Source: Schistocephalus solidus
Lineage: Eukaryota > Platyhelminthes > Cestoda > Diphyllobothriidea > Diphyllobothriidae
DNA: 64,000 bases
Assembly (NCBI GenBank): GCA_017591395.1
Contig: WEDG01007566.1
Span: 62,001-126,000 of the forward strand
Direction of reading: 5' to 3'
Both the position numbers and the translations under genes were made by a program. The notes beneath the pieces are model-generated. The model searched no databases, was not told the origin of the DNA, and was given only the letters and a program-made list of their open reading frames with translations. Numbering within the stretch: the stretch's first letter is position 1; each line of letters opens with the position of its first letter. Positions 9,991 to 20,859 of the stretch are shown here, one piece after another.

Positions 9991-10752
9991 GCCTACTTAA
10001 CATAGCTAATATTCTTTATCAAAACCGGTAAAAGTATTGTTTTGAACCGAAATACGCCATTTCTTTAAGTATTAAATTAGGAGACTACGTAATTTGCTCC
10101 CAAACGAGTACAAAAAAGGATATAGTGGGGCATTTTCCAGGAAATATATTTAAAGCTATCAAAAAGGAATCGGGAAATATACACAACTTAGGTGGCTATT
10201 TTTGGCCAAGTGAGCTTTTTGTTGGCGACTGGCTCATCCAAAAACCGACATGCTGACGTGACTGGCATTTTACGCGATTATGCTGTGCAGTAATCGATAC
10301 TGCAACCTTAATTATAATCCTTTCTAGTTGGAAGAACTTTTCAGTATTTCGGCTAAAATTGTATGAGATTTGCCAGATACCATGGATTATTGCACGCAGC
10401 TAGTATTTTATGTAAAGCCACTGGGTAGGGAGCATCCGCCGCTGAATGCGTTCTACCGCGGTATCTACTTACCGCTGAAGTGATCCAGGAATTTCAGCGG
10501 AGCAAAACAAGCCACCATTAGGATCCACTGGTCACCAAATTCCGAAATCCCAGGGAATATTTTAATTCAGTTCTGAATTTCCTGTCTGCAAACAACGCGT
10601 TTTCGGATTTATTTGTGTCTTCAGAACATACTTCGTAGGCTCTATTTTTTTAAAAAGAGCATGTCTTTTTTAGTTGACACAATTTCTTGTGGTTTGTCCG
10701 TGTTATGAATTGATCCGATAGTCATGCTAGGACATGCGTTTTTGCGCTCCAG
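9990..10752. other. intronic, nothing recognised
   Basis: No repeats or coding signal recognised before the acceptor of the 10753 exon. Confidence 0.45.
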
Positions 10753-10828
10753 GTTGGACCCAGTCCATGTGGAGACGGTGTGTGCTGACAGTACGATGTC
10801 TGCGGTGCGCTTTACTGAAGGAAGTGAC
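10753..10828 (+). CDS. DNAI4: DNAI4/WDR78-like, exon after the 7077 exon
   Basis: A 76-base exon with acceptor (GCGCTCCAG) and consensus donor (GTAAGT at 10829). Its first base completes the Thr codon left open at 7174. It then reads LDPVHVETVCADSTMSAVRF then TEGSD, ending in phase 0. 'STLDPV' directly after a WD40 blade is characteristic, as I recall the family, of DNAI4-type dynein intermediate chains. The fit of phase, both splice sites and motif makes this much more than a chance open frame. The surrounding 3.6-kb and 11.3-kb introns are filled with SINE and PLE debris. Confidence 0.72.
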
Positions 10829-11230
10829 GTAAGTCATCCGGATTTCAATATGAATTGTCATTTTTGGCGTTCAATTGCCACTCTTTTTCGACTTCCGAAA
10901 CTTGAATTCAGTCACCAGTTTCTTTGCATAGGGTCATCTCTGAGTTCACCCTTTTGTCTTCAGTCTTGTCAGTGAATGCATTTATAATTTCTTCGTAAAT
11001 TATGAGAAAACCGGAAGTAAAGTCTCCAGGTCCGAGTTTTCAGCCCCAGCATCTTGCTCCTGTCAACTTCTGCAGATGACCATGTCATTTTACATCTACA
11101 AAATGGCGGCAAACGGTGCATTTACAGTTGGTGACCTAACTCGTGAAATATGCCCTATTTAACGTAAAACCAGTAATCAATCTGAAACCAGTCTGAAGGC
11201 ATCCACCAAAAAGAAGTTCTTTGGGAAACA
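10829..11230. other. intronic, nothing recognised
   Basis: Start of the 11.3-kb DNAI4 intron. No features. Confidence 0.4.
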
Positions 11231-11232
11231 AT

Positions 11233-11288
11233 AAGTAACTTTATTAGGTAAATTTTCGACGCTGGTTCCCCACGTCGTCGTCAGACTT
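11233..11288 (-). ncRNA. hammerhead ribozyme candidate, PLE-type
   Basis: The minus strand carries CUGACGA (11278-11284), a GACG/CGUC helix II with one unpaired C beside the core, GAA (11255-11257), and a helix III-like hairpin that contains AAUAAA. ACUU then pairs with AAGU as helix I. The AATAAA-in-helix-III layout matches the PLE hammerhead at 37328-37374. The matching minus-strand PLE coding region is not visible here. Confidence 0.45.
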
Positions 11289-11849
11289 GTGGTAAGTGTG
11301 CGAAAAAAAAACAGTTAAAATTTAAAACGTGCCGGAACAGGTTGGCAACAAGATGAGAACACACGTCCGGCGCCGTGACATCGACGTCCCGAGAGTAGTT
11401 GAGTGTGGGAGTCTTCATCGCGTCTTAATTGTGGGCATGTCTGACTCGGCCTTGTGGCTGATTGGTCGAGAATCCGACTGCCACTAATACGCGCGTGCTA
11501 GTATGCGTGAGATGTACGGCATTACAACAGGTCCTCTACAGTCTTTTTAGGGGAGTCCACACTCTCAATATGGCTCCGAATCCCGACACTGGAACGCTGG
11601 TGAATCGTGCATGTAGGAAGTTTCAATCAGTTTACTATATCTAGTACTCACTAGCAAAGCTGCCGTTAGAAATTGTGAAGTACCTATTTTGAGGACTGTT
11701 TACTTGTTAAGAAAATCAACGTAGTCCTACTCAATTTATATTTTGGGTCAATTACTATCGCCGGTGACGTTGGGAGCACTACTGGTCGGAACAGATAACC
11801 CTCCACGGAATTTATCTCACAAACATGTTCAGTGCTTACCTAGTACGCA

Positions 11850-12131
11850 GCCGTCTAAGCGACGTCTGTGGTGGTAGCTCCGGCTTGAAGACTACTTCGC
11901 ACGAAGATGGCCGAATATGCGGCAGCAATGAAGAGGAAGGACACTAACTCTCAGGTCGGGACTCATGTGACGAAACCCGGACACACCTTGAAGTTTGACG
12001 AGGCTGAAATTCTCGCAAGGGCTGACAACCGCGTGAGCCGTGAACTGCTGGAGTCTTGGTTCTCTGGCCTGGACTCCATTACTAAGTGCAGTGACTTCGC
12101 AGCTCCATATTCTGTGCCGAGACTTTGCTAG
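11850..12131 (+). pseudogene. Penelope-like element, GIY-YIG C-terminal fragment
   Basis: The frame 11907-12131 (AEYAAAMKRKDTNSQVGTHV, then FDEAEILARADNRVSRELLE and SWFSG) matches the C-terminal half of PLE GIY-YIG endonucleases as I know them. In that family it follows the R...E-H segment; a preceding RLLRT is readable upstream after an in-frame stop. The RT part is absent, so it is a dead fragment. It lies in the DNAI4 intron. Confidence 0.65.
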
Positions 12132-12436
12132 GCAGAGCAAGGCGGGGAGGACGTGAGTGGCCAAAGGTTCCAGTGATAACGAGCCACATTGCCAAGTCAG
12201 CATCACACCGAGAATCGAAAACCGTCATGAAATTTCGACGTGGGCTAACGAGCCAGCATCGCGTCGTGTACGAGCACCCGCGATGAATATGGTATCCGTT
12301 AATTGGACTGGGCACGTGGCTGAACGGCAACCGCGCCCCATAAATATTGCACCCCTGGCGTCATCATCACCTTTATATGCGACTGTCTCGAGCGAGGATC
12401 CGAAACGTCAGGCCAATAAACGCCATGTTCCAATGA

Positions 12437-12507
12437 GCATTTCTTCTTCCTCTTCCTCCTCCTCCTCCTCCTCTTCTTCTTCTTCTTCCTCTTCTTTTTC
12501 TTCTTCA
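12437..12507 (+). repeat. (TCC/TCT)n microsatellite
   Basis: A pure pyrimidine tract of TCC and TCT triplets. The poly-Ser frame across it is not a gene. Confidence 0.9.
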
Positions 12508-12839
12508 GAAATCATGGTTCTCAAGTCGTTTAAGGCCTGAAAACACGAGCTCTTACCTTTCTGCTACTCCCCATCCAACGTAACTTTAAGAGTTTATGCT
12601 ATTCGGGATCATTAAACTGTCCCTCTGTGCCAACGATGTCTCGTGGCATCCGCACAATCAGTCATCGGGGCATGCGGTACAGTATGCGATTAAAGAAGGC
12701 AGAGTGGAAACTGAAGTTTACATACCAGAAAGCACACCGGGAACGCTGGGGAACCCACTGATGAGCCGAACCTGTCGTGGTTGGCGTAGGCTGGGGGGCT
12801 TGTTAGGAAATTTGCTTACATCCTTCATACTTAACTCTT

Positions 12840-13010
12840 CCAACTTCCACACAGTCCAAAGAGAATGTCAAGACAACCGGTGCTGTTGGAGTGCGGCCGC
12901 AGGGTCGCGCAAAGCTAAACAGCCCGCTAGCGCGTATCACACATCGGAACTGGTCATACGCGAGTCACGTAAGACGGAGGCATTACGGCCTGGCCCCAAG
13001 TCCTCAGTAA
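12840..13010 (+). repeat. dispersed repeat shared with 25865-26060
   Basis: The blocks AATGTCAAGAC, AAAGCTAAACA and CCCG/GCGCC-like segments appear in the same order at 25897-26000. Family unknown. Confidence 0.5.
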
Positions 13011-13494
13011 AGTCAGTTTAGGCGTTCAGTTGGCACTTTTTCCAGTCACCACATTTGGGAGTTTACAGTGAGGAAGACAGCCACTTCAATCGAACCAGGT
13101 ATGCCACACTCTTTCCCTCCGTCAGTCGTAGTCAGGTTGATATTGGACACAGTCGTCAACGCGTCGGGAAGTCGCCGTCTAACCCGTACCACATACGGGT
13201 GTGAATTGCACAGAAGCGATATGCCCCAAAAGACCACATGTAAGAGTTATTTCCGCCTGACCCGTTTCCTCCCCAACTAGAAAGCTTTCAGTGTGTCAAG
13301 TGTATGGTTAAAAAATGCGCTGAATTGCGATTGAGAAGGATGCCCCAATTCCAGCCGCCCTATCTCCCGTGCACCGGTATTCTGTTCGATTCTGTCAGTC
13401 GACTGGCAATGGGCCCTGGGGCAGTGGCTGTTTAGAGATGAAATCTTGTCTGACCTACGCAACACATGTACCTGGGCTTTAAGCTAATACCTAC

Positions 13495-13680
13495 GTTTTC
13501 AGCATGGTAAATAATCAAATATGTGTATGCTACTGGCTGCCTGTTGGAATATTATGCGGTTATTCAGCAGTCGCTGATGGATTTCAGCTCATATAAACCT
13601 TTGAACCGAGCCTAAGTCGGTTTGCTCCGCAGGATTTATTCAAAATGCTCACATTTATCTCATCTGAAATTAAATATGGC
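13495..13680 (+). repeat. dispersed repeat shared with 28025-28215
   Basis: CAGCATGGT, TGTATGCTACTG, TGCCTGTTG, GAATATT and GCGGTTATT recur in order at 28030-28100, with similarity further downstream. Family unknown. Confidence 0.5.
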
Positions 13681-13829
13681 AAAAGTACGCTATTGTTAGA
13701 CCTGCGTTACTCTGAATAATATTCAGGCGTTGAAAAGGTCATGGTTGGAAAATCCTTTAGAGTGCGCACCCAATAGTCAAGGTCTCGCGCGCATTGCCAT
13801 TAAACCCTTTCCTTTTAATAGGGGATTTT

Positions 13830-13960
13830 GGCCGATTTGAATTATTCATTTGACCCACTTTTGAAAAACTCGGCAGCCTCGGTAAGATTTGAACCCAAGC
13901 CAGCAAGGGGAAGGGTCTAGTACAGCCAACGCTCCAGCCACCACCACCACCATTGGGTCA
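13830..13960 (-). repeat. SINE-2 copy
   Basis: A second tRNA-derived SINE. On the minus strand the tRNA-like end (GGTTCAAATC) is followed by CGAGGCTGCCGAGTTTTTCA and a tail that includes AATAATTCAAAT. Confidence 0.7.
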
Positions 13961-14087
13961 AGTTAAACGCCCAGCCTACTGCAACGTATGCAATCCACCA
14001 ATTATGATATAGTTAGCTGACTGCCCAACCACGGTCTCCTAAACAATCAATCTCGAATCCACCAGATGACCACCAGACACAGTTAAT

Positions 14088-14205
14088 TAGTAGGGGCCTT
14101 GTAGCTCAGTTGATTAAAGCGTTGGCTGCACTAAAGCCTTCCTCTTGCTGGCGTGTGTTCAAATCCCACCGAGGCCGTCAAATTTTTCACAAGTTTACTG
14201 ATCGG
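14088..14205 (+). repeat. SINE-2 copy with intact acceptor-stem pairing
   Basis: GGCCTTG at the head pairs with CGAGGCC after the B box, a seven-pair acceptor-like stem. A box TAGCTCAGTTGA and B box TGTTCAAATCC are present. A tail resembling CGCCGAGTTTTTCACAAGT follows, which marks it as a SINE rather than a tRNA gene. Confidence 0.75.
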
Positions 14206-14985
14206 ATCACGGTACACGCCATTCCTGGTGTACCTTGGAGATCCATCTAGTGACCAGTAATCATGCAGATTGCCAGAGTACCATGTGTGTCTATTAGTAA
14301 TCTTAAAAGGTTGTCAGTGCAAATGAACGAGGCAGGTGGAGCCCTTTGACTTTTCTATTGAAGATGGCTACAATTCTGCGCTGAGTCTCAGTCGCGAAGC
14401 TTCGGTGCATTTATGAATGACAGTGTGTTGTCAAGTGAGCTATTGATTGAAACGTTTATGTGCAAAAGCAAAGGAAAATTGTCACTTCGGATACAAATTT
14501 GGGGTTCGATGGTCGGATTCCGTTCGGTTACGCCTGCTTTAGAGGTTTTGGAGGTTGTCTTAGCTCAGACGGTTTTACCTAGGACCAGAAAGAGTCAAGG
14601 TACAGTCTCTTATACCTTAATATCTTGATTACCTACCATATTTTGATTAAACAGTGAGAGCAGAAGCAGATGCCTAGCCGACCGCTTGGCCGCGCTGATC
14701 CCCGATCTCCATTCTGTTGAACTCATGATTGTAGACTTCAACGAATTATACTAATTCCTACTTTATCCAGTCTCACATGCTCCTCCTCAATAGTCCGAAA
14801 GGTAGGTGACAATGACAACAACAATCCACGGGCTCATTCAAAGCATGCCACTTAGGACATTCTGGTGACCGATTAGTTGTGCCCCTTTGATTATAACATC
14901 CTCAACTTGTCTGGGCTCGATACTGTTTCTGTATATGGCTAGCTGGCTTGCTAAACAAAACAGGTCAACAGATGATAGATGGATG
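14205..14985. other. intronic, nothing recognised
   Basis: No exon or repeat recognised. Confidence 0.4.
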
Positions 14986-14989
14986 CTTA

Positions 14990-15165
14990 CCGATCGGTTA
15001 CGGGAATTACTCGTCCCCATGTGCCTTAGGCTCACTCTCGAGCCTTACCAGCAGCCACCCAATGACTAGTATATTGTAGGCAGAAATGTACTACCGACAA
15101 AGATAGGCGGTACTGGAATTGCCATTTCTGGCTTATTAGCCGTCATCAGCCAGCCATACTCAACT
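14990..15165 (-). repeat. SINE-1, 3' two-thirds
   Basis: Contains the long 3' region (GGCTCGAGAGTGAGCC hairpin) and the hammerhead module on the minus strand, without the tRNA head. Confidence 0.8.
15111..15155 (-). ncRNA. hammerhead-like motif in SINE-1
   Basis: Core CUGAUGA, helix II GGCU/AGCC and GAA are intact. Helix III AUGG/CAAU has one mismatch. Helix I is GGCUGG/CCAGUA. Confidence 0.45.
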
Positions 15166-15169
15166 TCAG

Positions 15170-15325
15170 TGGTTACAGTGTTGGCCTTCTAACTAAGAGG
15201 TCACGGATTCGAGCTTCACGTGTTTCAACACCTGGAGTTGTGTATGACTGGTTGATGATCGCTTATAAGCCGGAAACTGTCATTACAATCTCCTTTCTTT
15301 ATCGGTAATGCTGTTCTGCCTCCAA
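15170..15325 (+). repeat. SINE-1 copy, diverged
   Basis: Head-to-head with the preceding minus copy. B box GGATTCGAGC is decayed, and the hammerhead core reads UUGAUGA with a broken helix II. Confidence 0.7.
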
Positions 15326-16008
15326 ATCCGCGGATTTTGAGGAAATTAAGCTTATGATCTTTAGAACAAATTTTGGGGTCCCCCTTGAGAAGCCGTGTAT
15401 ACATCTTCAACTGAGGGTTTTCAAAACCTGCAATCTAATTCACTTCATTTACCCTTTTGGTCGTGGTAACCAAATCTGTATTTTCAAGTCCGATTAAGAA
15501 GAAGAAAATTGTAAGAAATTCGGATGTTACTTGGGTGTTACCATTTTGTATGATGCAAACTCAGTATTTTCATTCGTAGCAAATACATATTTATATAGTT
15601 CAGTTAGCAAAAAAGAATCATTTCTGGTCTCGATACCGAACCGCTTTAAGGGCGGTTGTCGCTGTGAAGATCCTTTCTAGAGGCCCTCAATTTCACGAAT
15701 CCTACCTATTCACCTAGGGGCTTATAAACCTGCTCACGGCTTAACCTAGTACCCTCTTGATTAATTTCAATTTCTCAAGGACAACGTACCCTGATGCTTG
15801 TTTCATCCGTCCGGGTCACAGAAAAGACATTCGCAGGCAATCGCCATAAATAATTTACTGAATCTCTGATTTTTCCAGGATATGTTAGTTTGCAGGTGGG
15901 AGCTGATGCGCAGCTTTGTGTTTTATGTACAACGTGGAAGTTCCAGGTCGGGTCGTTGGGGCTTGACACCTCAAAAACTCTTCCAGCCTCGCATCCATCT
16001 GCTGGGGC
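15326..16008. other. intergenic/intronic, nothing recognised
   Basis: Presumed 3' flank of the minus-strand bHLH gene. No element recognised. Confidence 0.4.
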
Positions 16009-16704
16009 TCAGGTTCTAGCACCAGAATTTCGGGCCTCAGTAACGCAAAAGGTACAGAAGGAACGTCGACGTGAGGGACTGTCGTCACCGAATGTAGACG
16101 TATGACCGAAGGCGGAAGGCGGGCGCAAACGGAGGCAGGGCTGCTCTGGAGCACTCATACCCGTCACCAGAACGGAATTGAGGTGAGCTATGTACGAGGT
16201 CGCCAAACGCAGGGTCTCGATCTTTGAGAGCTTCCGGTTGGTGGGATCGGTGGGGATAAGCTGTCGTAAAAGCACAAAAGCATCCTTGACATCGGCCGTC
16301 CCTGCGCGCTCTTTGGCCTTACTCAACCGTTTGACTGGGCGTGGTGACGGAGGGTGTTGTTGGAAAGGTTTACCTGTTCCAAAATTTTCCATCCTGGAAC
16401 TGGTGCCTGGCTGGCAGTCGCCATCTGTAGCTGAGTTAGGTAGGTGCCAGGGTGGATCGAGGGGAGCGCAGGCGGCAATACAGCGCTTTGCCTCAGAACC
16501 CGTCAGCATTTTGCGGACTTTACCCGGCGAACAGTAGTGCCCCCGTGGTCGCTTGACCACCAAACAGACACGGCAGTGCGCTATTAGACCAGGAGCATCA
16601 GTCCGAAATAAACGCATGTGGACATGCGTTCCTCTCATTCGCTCGCTATTCGCCGTGTCCACAGCCAAGCGCTGAACTGACTTTGACCAATCAGCGTGCG
16701 ACAT
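16009..16704 (-). CDS. scleraxis/paraxis-like bHLH transcription factor
   Basis: A 231-codon uninterrupted frame. Residues about 124-182 form a bHLH domain: VKRLSKAKERAGTADVKDAF, then VLLRQLIPTDPTNRKLSKIE, then TLRLATSYIAHLNSVLVTG. The helix-loop-helix half is almost identical to vertebrate TCF15/scleraxis, and a C-terminal SFCTFC (215-220) matches the ICTFC motif of those proteins. These factors dimerise with E-proteins and control mesoderm/muscle/tendon genes; the worm role is unknown. The basic region is unusual: the E-box-contacting Glu is kept (KERAG), but the usual Asn is Lys and the last Arg is Gly. A donor-like GTATGAGT follows VTG, but the frame continues sensibly to the CTFC motif, so I treat the gene as unspliced here. 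The true start may be Met66 or Met105. It is nested antisense in the DNAI4 intron. Confidence 0.85.
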   Translation of the reverse strand: MSHADWSKSVQRLAVDTANSERMRGTHVHMRLFRTDAPGLIAHCRVCLVVKRPRGHYCSPGKVRKMLTGSEAKRCIAACAPLDPPWHLPNSATDGDCQPGTSSRMENFGTGKPFQQHPPSPRPVKRLSKAKERAGTADVKDAFVLLRQLIPTDPTNRKLSKIETLRLATSYIAHLNSVLVTGMSAPEQPCLRLRPPSAFGHTSTFGDDSPSRRRSFCTFCVTEARNSGART

Positions 16705-18220
16705 TTGTCGCGAGCGTCGCCCAATCGGGTAGCGGAATGGGGTCGGACGGTGACATCAGGGCACGCTCTCCACACGTAATGATGGCACGACTGGTGTGAA
16801 GTATAATTATGCTGTCGCCTTGCCGAGTGCTGCGTCAAAGTTTATTTGCGATTTAGGTGACCAGAGAGTATATGAATCAGGTATGGCGTAGTTATCCCAA
16901 TGAATAACGTAAATTGAGTTATTTCTTGTCCTTACCGCGTGATTTGTACACAAGAGACGCATATTCTTCAACTTTTCCTAAATGTTGAGCTTGCATTCAG
17001 TTTCTGTATGGGTAAGCTAAGCAAACCGATGATATGTCGGCAACAAATATCCACGTGAGGCGAATTCAAATCAGCGGATTATTTATCAGGAAAAACACAA
17101 ATAATCAACAATGGCCGCCTTACGCTTCACGTCTAAGAGTCAAGTATGCAAACTAGACCAACTAGAACATTTTGAAAACAAATGTGACGAATTTGGGCAG
17201 CCGGTTTTCACAATTTTGGGTGTAGCGCTCCGCTAATCCCTATTGGGGTAGATAACGCCAAATAGAGGCCGTTGTTTCAGCTCGCGACAGGTTTTCTATG
17301 CGTAAGCTCATGTATATATTTGTTTAAATACATGTCGCTTGAGCACGGCTAATTAAATCAAGAGAATAGAAAACAACCAAGTAATCACACGTTATTCTTT
17401 CATCGTCAACTCCTCAATCCCTTTCCGATGTTGCGTCTATCTGGAACAGACGTACTTAACGGTAAAAGCATTGTAACCGTTTGTGGAGTGTCCTTCGTAG
17501 GTAAAGATGTACTCCACACTATCTTCCCACAACACATGTGGTGCTTCCAGTTCTCAAGGTAGTCGCGCTATCCAGTCAGTTCAATTTGCAAAGCTTCAAA
17601 TGATTTTTACGGAGCTTTGTACTTTTAATTTTAATACAGCACACAATGTCACGAAGATTCTACTTAAGTTGAAATCGGACCACGTGCATAGACCAACATA
17701 CCAATGAAGACCTTTAGTTAAATAGACACATAAAGGACGCGGTGCAGGTCATATCACATTGGATAAAAGTGTAATAACCAAAATACCTATCGAATTAGTA
17801 GAAGTCTAACTTATCTTTCCCTACAGACAGCCAAATAACTAAAACAACATAAGCACTGCAACCTTTGAAAATATGTCCTTTTGGATAATCCTCGGGCTAA
17901 ATTTTCTCTAATAATTAGTATACTATGCAGGATGTCGAACATTGAACTGCTTGTTAATCGGTTATGTATTTCTAGTCGGTGCTGCGAGGTGCGGTTGACT
18001 GCGGCAAGAAGATTTGGCCTCATCACGAAATCGGGATCGAATTAGCCGATTCAAACGGCAAGCACACCCATTTAGTTGCACACCACGCAGACTTACCTCG
18101 CCACCCAACCAAGGCATATGATGAGCCCTTTTTTGGTTCGGCGCAGCGAGTACCCTTTGCGGGATTGGGAGGAGGGTGGGGAGGAGCGTGGATTACAAAT
18201 TTGATCAAACTCACGGCTCC
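16705..18220. other. upstream of the bHLH gene, nothing firm
   Basis: A CCAAT-like box (CCCAATC, plus strand 16721-16727) lies just upstream, but its orientation and role are unproven. No repeats recognised up to the SINE-2 piece at 18225. Confidence 0.4.
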
Positions 18221-18224
18221 CGGA

Positions 18225-18300
18225 CGCGGCCTCACGGCTTGTGGTGGATTCGAATCCAACCGGGATCGCCGAGTTTTCACAACTGAGTAAAACGAATTAG
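18225..18300 (+). repeat. SINE-2 fragment
   Basis: B box GGATTCGAATCC-like sequence, then CGCCGAGTTTTCACAACTGA and AACGAATTA. The head is decayed. Confidence 0.65.
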
Positions 18301-18724
18301 TACATAATGTAGAGTTCTCGCAAATTCAGAGGTATACCGAGAACTTTTGTAAATCATAGTACCTTGAGGCTTAATGCATCATTATCCAAAACTTCAGAAG
18401 GTTTCAAGCATCCAAACCTCTTTATATTTATAGATGTTGGAAACATATATATGAAAAGACTGACCAGTTTTTCTTAAGATGCCTGTGAGCAAAATATCTT
18501 GTTTTACAAGGAAGCTGGCGAACAAGTGAAAGTTAACGCTTTAACCGAAATAATGCCGTGTTAGGTATATTATTTCGAAGCTTGAAGAAGGCATACCTTG
18601 GATGCACTTGTCGTTAAACGGTGACCTGAGGGTCCGTTCCCTATTCACCGAGGTACGAGAAGGTTGGTACATAGTCTCCAAGTTCACTGGGGCATTGCAG
18701 CGTTTCAGTTAAGGGCTGTTTACG

Positions 18725-18780
18725 AAAATATGGTGTTAACGTTAGGGTTAAGGTTGGGTTTAAGGCTAGGACACTGGAAT
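18725..18780 (+). repeat. degenerate telomere-like tract
   Basis: GTTAGGGTTAAGG and GGGTTTAAGGCTAGG in about 55 bases, similar to the tract at 7370-7555. Confidence 0.45.
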
Positions 18781-18889
18781 ACGTCCATCGTCTGTTGTAT
18801 TGGAGGTTCCTATTTCCGTGTCCGACCCATCTAAGCCAGTCCAATAAATAATATCACATATTTCCTGATCAGGAAGTATCCAGAGATTT

Positions 18890-19345
18890 ATTAGGTAAAG
18901 GCGAAGTCTGTTCGAGCACCGGAACAATTTGTTTATTATTCTGAACTCTCCAGCTCCTGCAGGAGTCCATTGTCAGACATAGTAGCAGCGACAAAAGACG
19001 ATACTTAAAGGGGGCACAGACCAATCAATGATCACTGACGCAAGTCTGAACTTGACTGCGCAGGGCTGCATACGCCGGCGCCAAATCGATGCATCGATTG
19101 ATTGATTTCCCATCCATGATCCAAACCTCAAGCAATTATCAGCTCATCTTGTTTCCGGCGTGGGCGATTATCTTGGTGGCTGCGAAGTTGAATTAATGAC
19201 CCGTTCCATAGGTTTGAACATCAACTTGCGATACTTCGTCACCTCGTCGCTCTTGTGGCGTATACGCGATCCCAGCATGCGTTCAGTCTCGCCTGTGTAA
19301 TTACAAGTGCAGTTTAGGCATGGGGTGCGATAAACTACCCCAGAT
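18890..19345 (-). pseudogene. Penelope-like element, GIY-YIG fragment
   Basis: Minus-strand translation from about 19345: GVVYRTPCLNCTCNYTGETE then RMLGSR, the GIY-YIG catalytic segment of PLE endonucleases. After frame breaks come NFAATKIIAHAGNK and then INRCIDLAPAYAALR, the usual C-terminal order. Stops and frameshifts break it. The 3' tail, down to about 18890, ends in TTTACCTAATAAAT, like the other PLE tails here. Confidence 0.7.
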
Positions 19346-19354
19346 TGGTAGAGG

Positions 19355-19550
19355 TTTTTGGCAGATTTGAATAATTAGTCTGAGCCACTTGTGAAAAACT
19401 CGGTGGCCTCGGGCGGGTAACTTGAACCAAGTGTGATTAAACTCACGGCTCCCTGTGGGGCCTCGTAGCTCAGCTGGCTAGAGCGTTGGCTGGCGTGGGT
19501 TCGAACACCACCGAAGCCGCCGAGTTTTTTACAAGTGGGTTAAAGGAGTT
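19355..19550. repeat. SINE-2 inverted pair
   Basis: A minus copy (about 19355-19440) abuts a plus copy (19445-19550). The plus copy has A box TAGCTCAGCTGG and B box GGTTCGAACACC but lacks about 25 bases of the anticodon region relative to the 14088 copy. Confidence 0.75.
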
Positions 19551-20260
19551 ACCCCAGATTGCTCTTTGTGTTTTATCCGGTCTCTGATTTTCCTCACCTT
19601 GTTGCGCGTGGTAGCTTTGGGTCGGTGTGCGATACCAACACCTAGCCCGGCAACAATGGATTCAGTCGCTTCTGAGACGCCTTTAATGTATGGCAGAATG
19701 TGCCATACTCTTGGTTTTGTTGCCGATTGGGTCCTCCGAGGCCGAACACGTAGGCATCTAAATACTACCGGCTAAAAAGAACGAAAAATGTGGACTCTAC
19801 TACTGTTTCCGCAACAGCCCATGCGAGCGCTTTGATCAGGCTGAACCCTTCCCCCACCCCAATCCCCGCGCGGGCTGTGTCTCGTGAACACGGCAACCTC
19901 CAAAACCACTTCAACGTCATTACTGCTTGCTGTTCATAATGTCTGTAAAAACGGTACCAATAGAACTAACCCCCCTCGATCCACGCATGTTAGCCCATAT
20001 TAATACGCAATTATAATCTTGGAAATATTTCCTAAATTCTGAATTGTTTAGGTATTCAACCATGCCACTCATTATGATTACCGACCGAATGGAATCCTCA
20101 TTACACTGCCGTATGAGGTTACCGCGTTTTATTTTCTTGTGGTTTTATGGATTCCGCTTGCGTCGAAGCGGAAGCCTGTCCAGTATGTAGTGGAAAGAAA
20201 ATGGTAGTGACTTAGTTACTAAATTCCATTAGGCCTTTACATTGCATCTCCTTTTACTGA
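19550..20260. other. intronic, nothing recognised
   Basis: No exon or repeat recognised. Confidence 0.4.
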
Positions 20261-20686
20261 CCCTGCATCACTTGCAGGCGCGTCTTCACTGTTCACACAC
20301 CCGTCAACCCCACACCCCCCCATTTCCTACCTGCGGACATCAACGCGCAGGCTCTGTTTACACACATTCGCAGCCGTTTCCCCGTCCCAGAAAGTTATGT
20401 CCCCTGTCGCCATGACGACGGTGATGACTACGGTTGCTACGTTGGCCGACTTCGAGACTTTCAGACCCGTGTCAGGCCCCGGGCGCTAGCGCAGCTCGGC
20501 TCACTGCCGCCGCCGCCGCCACCGACGCACGCGTGGCATCTCGCGCAGAGATGCACCCGGGGTGCGGGGATGTTGGCAGAAGTTGCTATCGTCTGCCAAG
20601 GGAATCACTCTATGGGTGGGGGCGCGGTGGGGAGGGGAGGCAGCGGCGGCGGCAGTGGCAGCGGAGCCCACTGACTGTTGCCAAGA
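20261..20686 (+). other. GC-rich open frame of unknown nature
   Basis: One frame stays open for 142 codons after an acceptor-like TTGCAG (20272-20277). It reads RVFTVHTPVNPTPPHFLPAD, then INAQALFTHIRSRFPVPESY, and later a Pro run and Gly/Ser-rich end. Base composition is much richer in G+C and CpG than its neighbours (20280-20860). It might be an exon of an unidentified gene, or a CpG-rich regulatory region that is open by composition. Its phase (one leading base) does not fit between the DNAI4 exons at 10753 and 22163. I recognise no domain. Confidence 0.3.
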
Positions 20687-20859
20687 CGGCGCGCACCCAG
20701 CCCGACGGACTCCATTCGCAGCCTCGTGACGTTGATAGTCAGGAGACAGCGCGGGCGGTAGTTTCACGCCGAGCTGACCACCCCCATTCGCATGCCGTCC
20801 GCGCGGGTGAGTCAGCGAGCCTCTTGCGGATACGGGCGGGCACACGTTAGCAGGCCAAT

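Noticed and set aside
14088..14180. A true tRNA gene (seven-pair acceptor stem)
   Set aside because: It shares its tail with five other SINE-2 copies, and its anticodon and T arms do not fold properly.
16150..16165. A splice donor (GTATGAGT) ending the bHLH exon
   Set aside because: The frame continues through to the family's C-terminal CTFC motif, so splicing here is not needed.
18890..18985. A third PLE hammerhead on the minus strand (CUGACAA ... GAA)
   Set aside because: Position 8 is A without a compensating change, 15.1 is not A, and helix III needs five unpaired bases; too weak to call.
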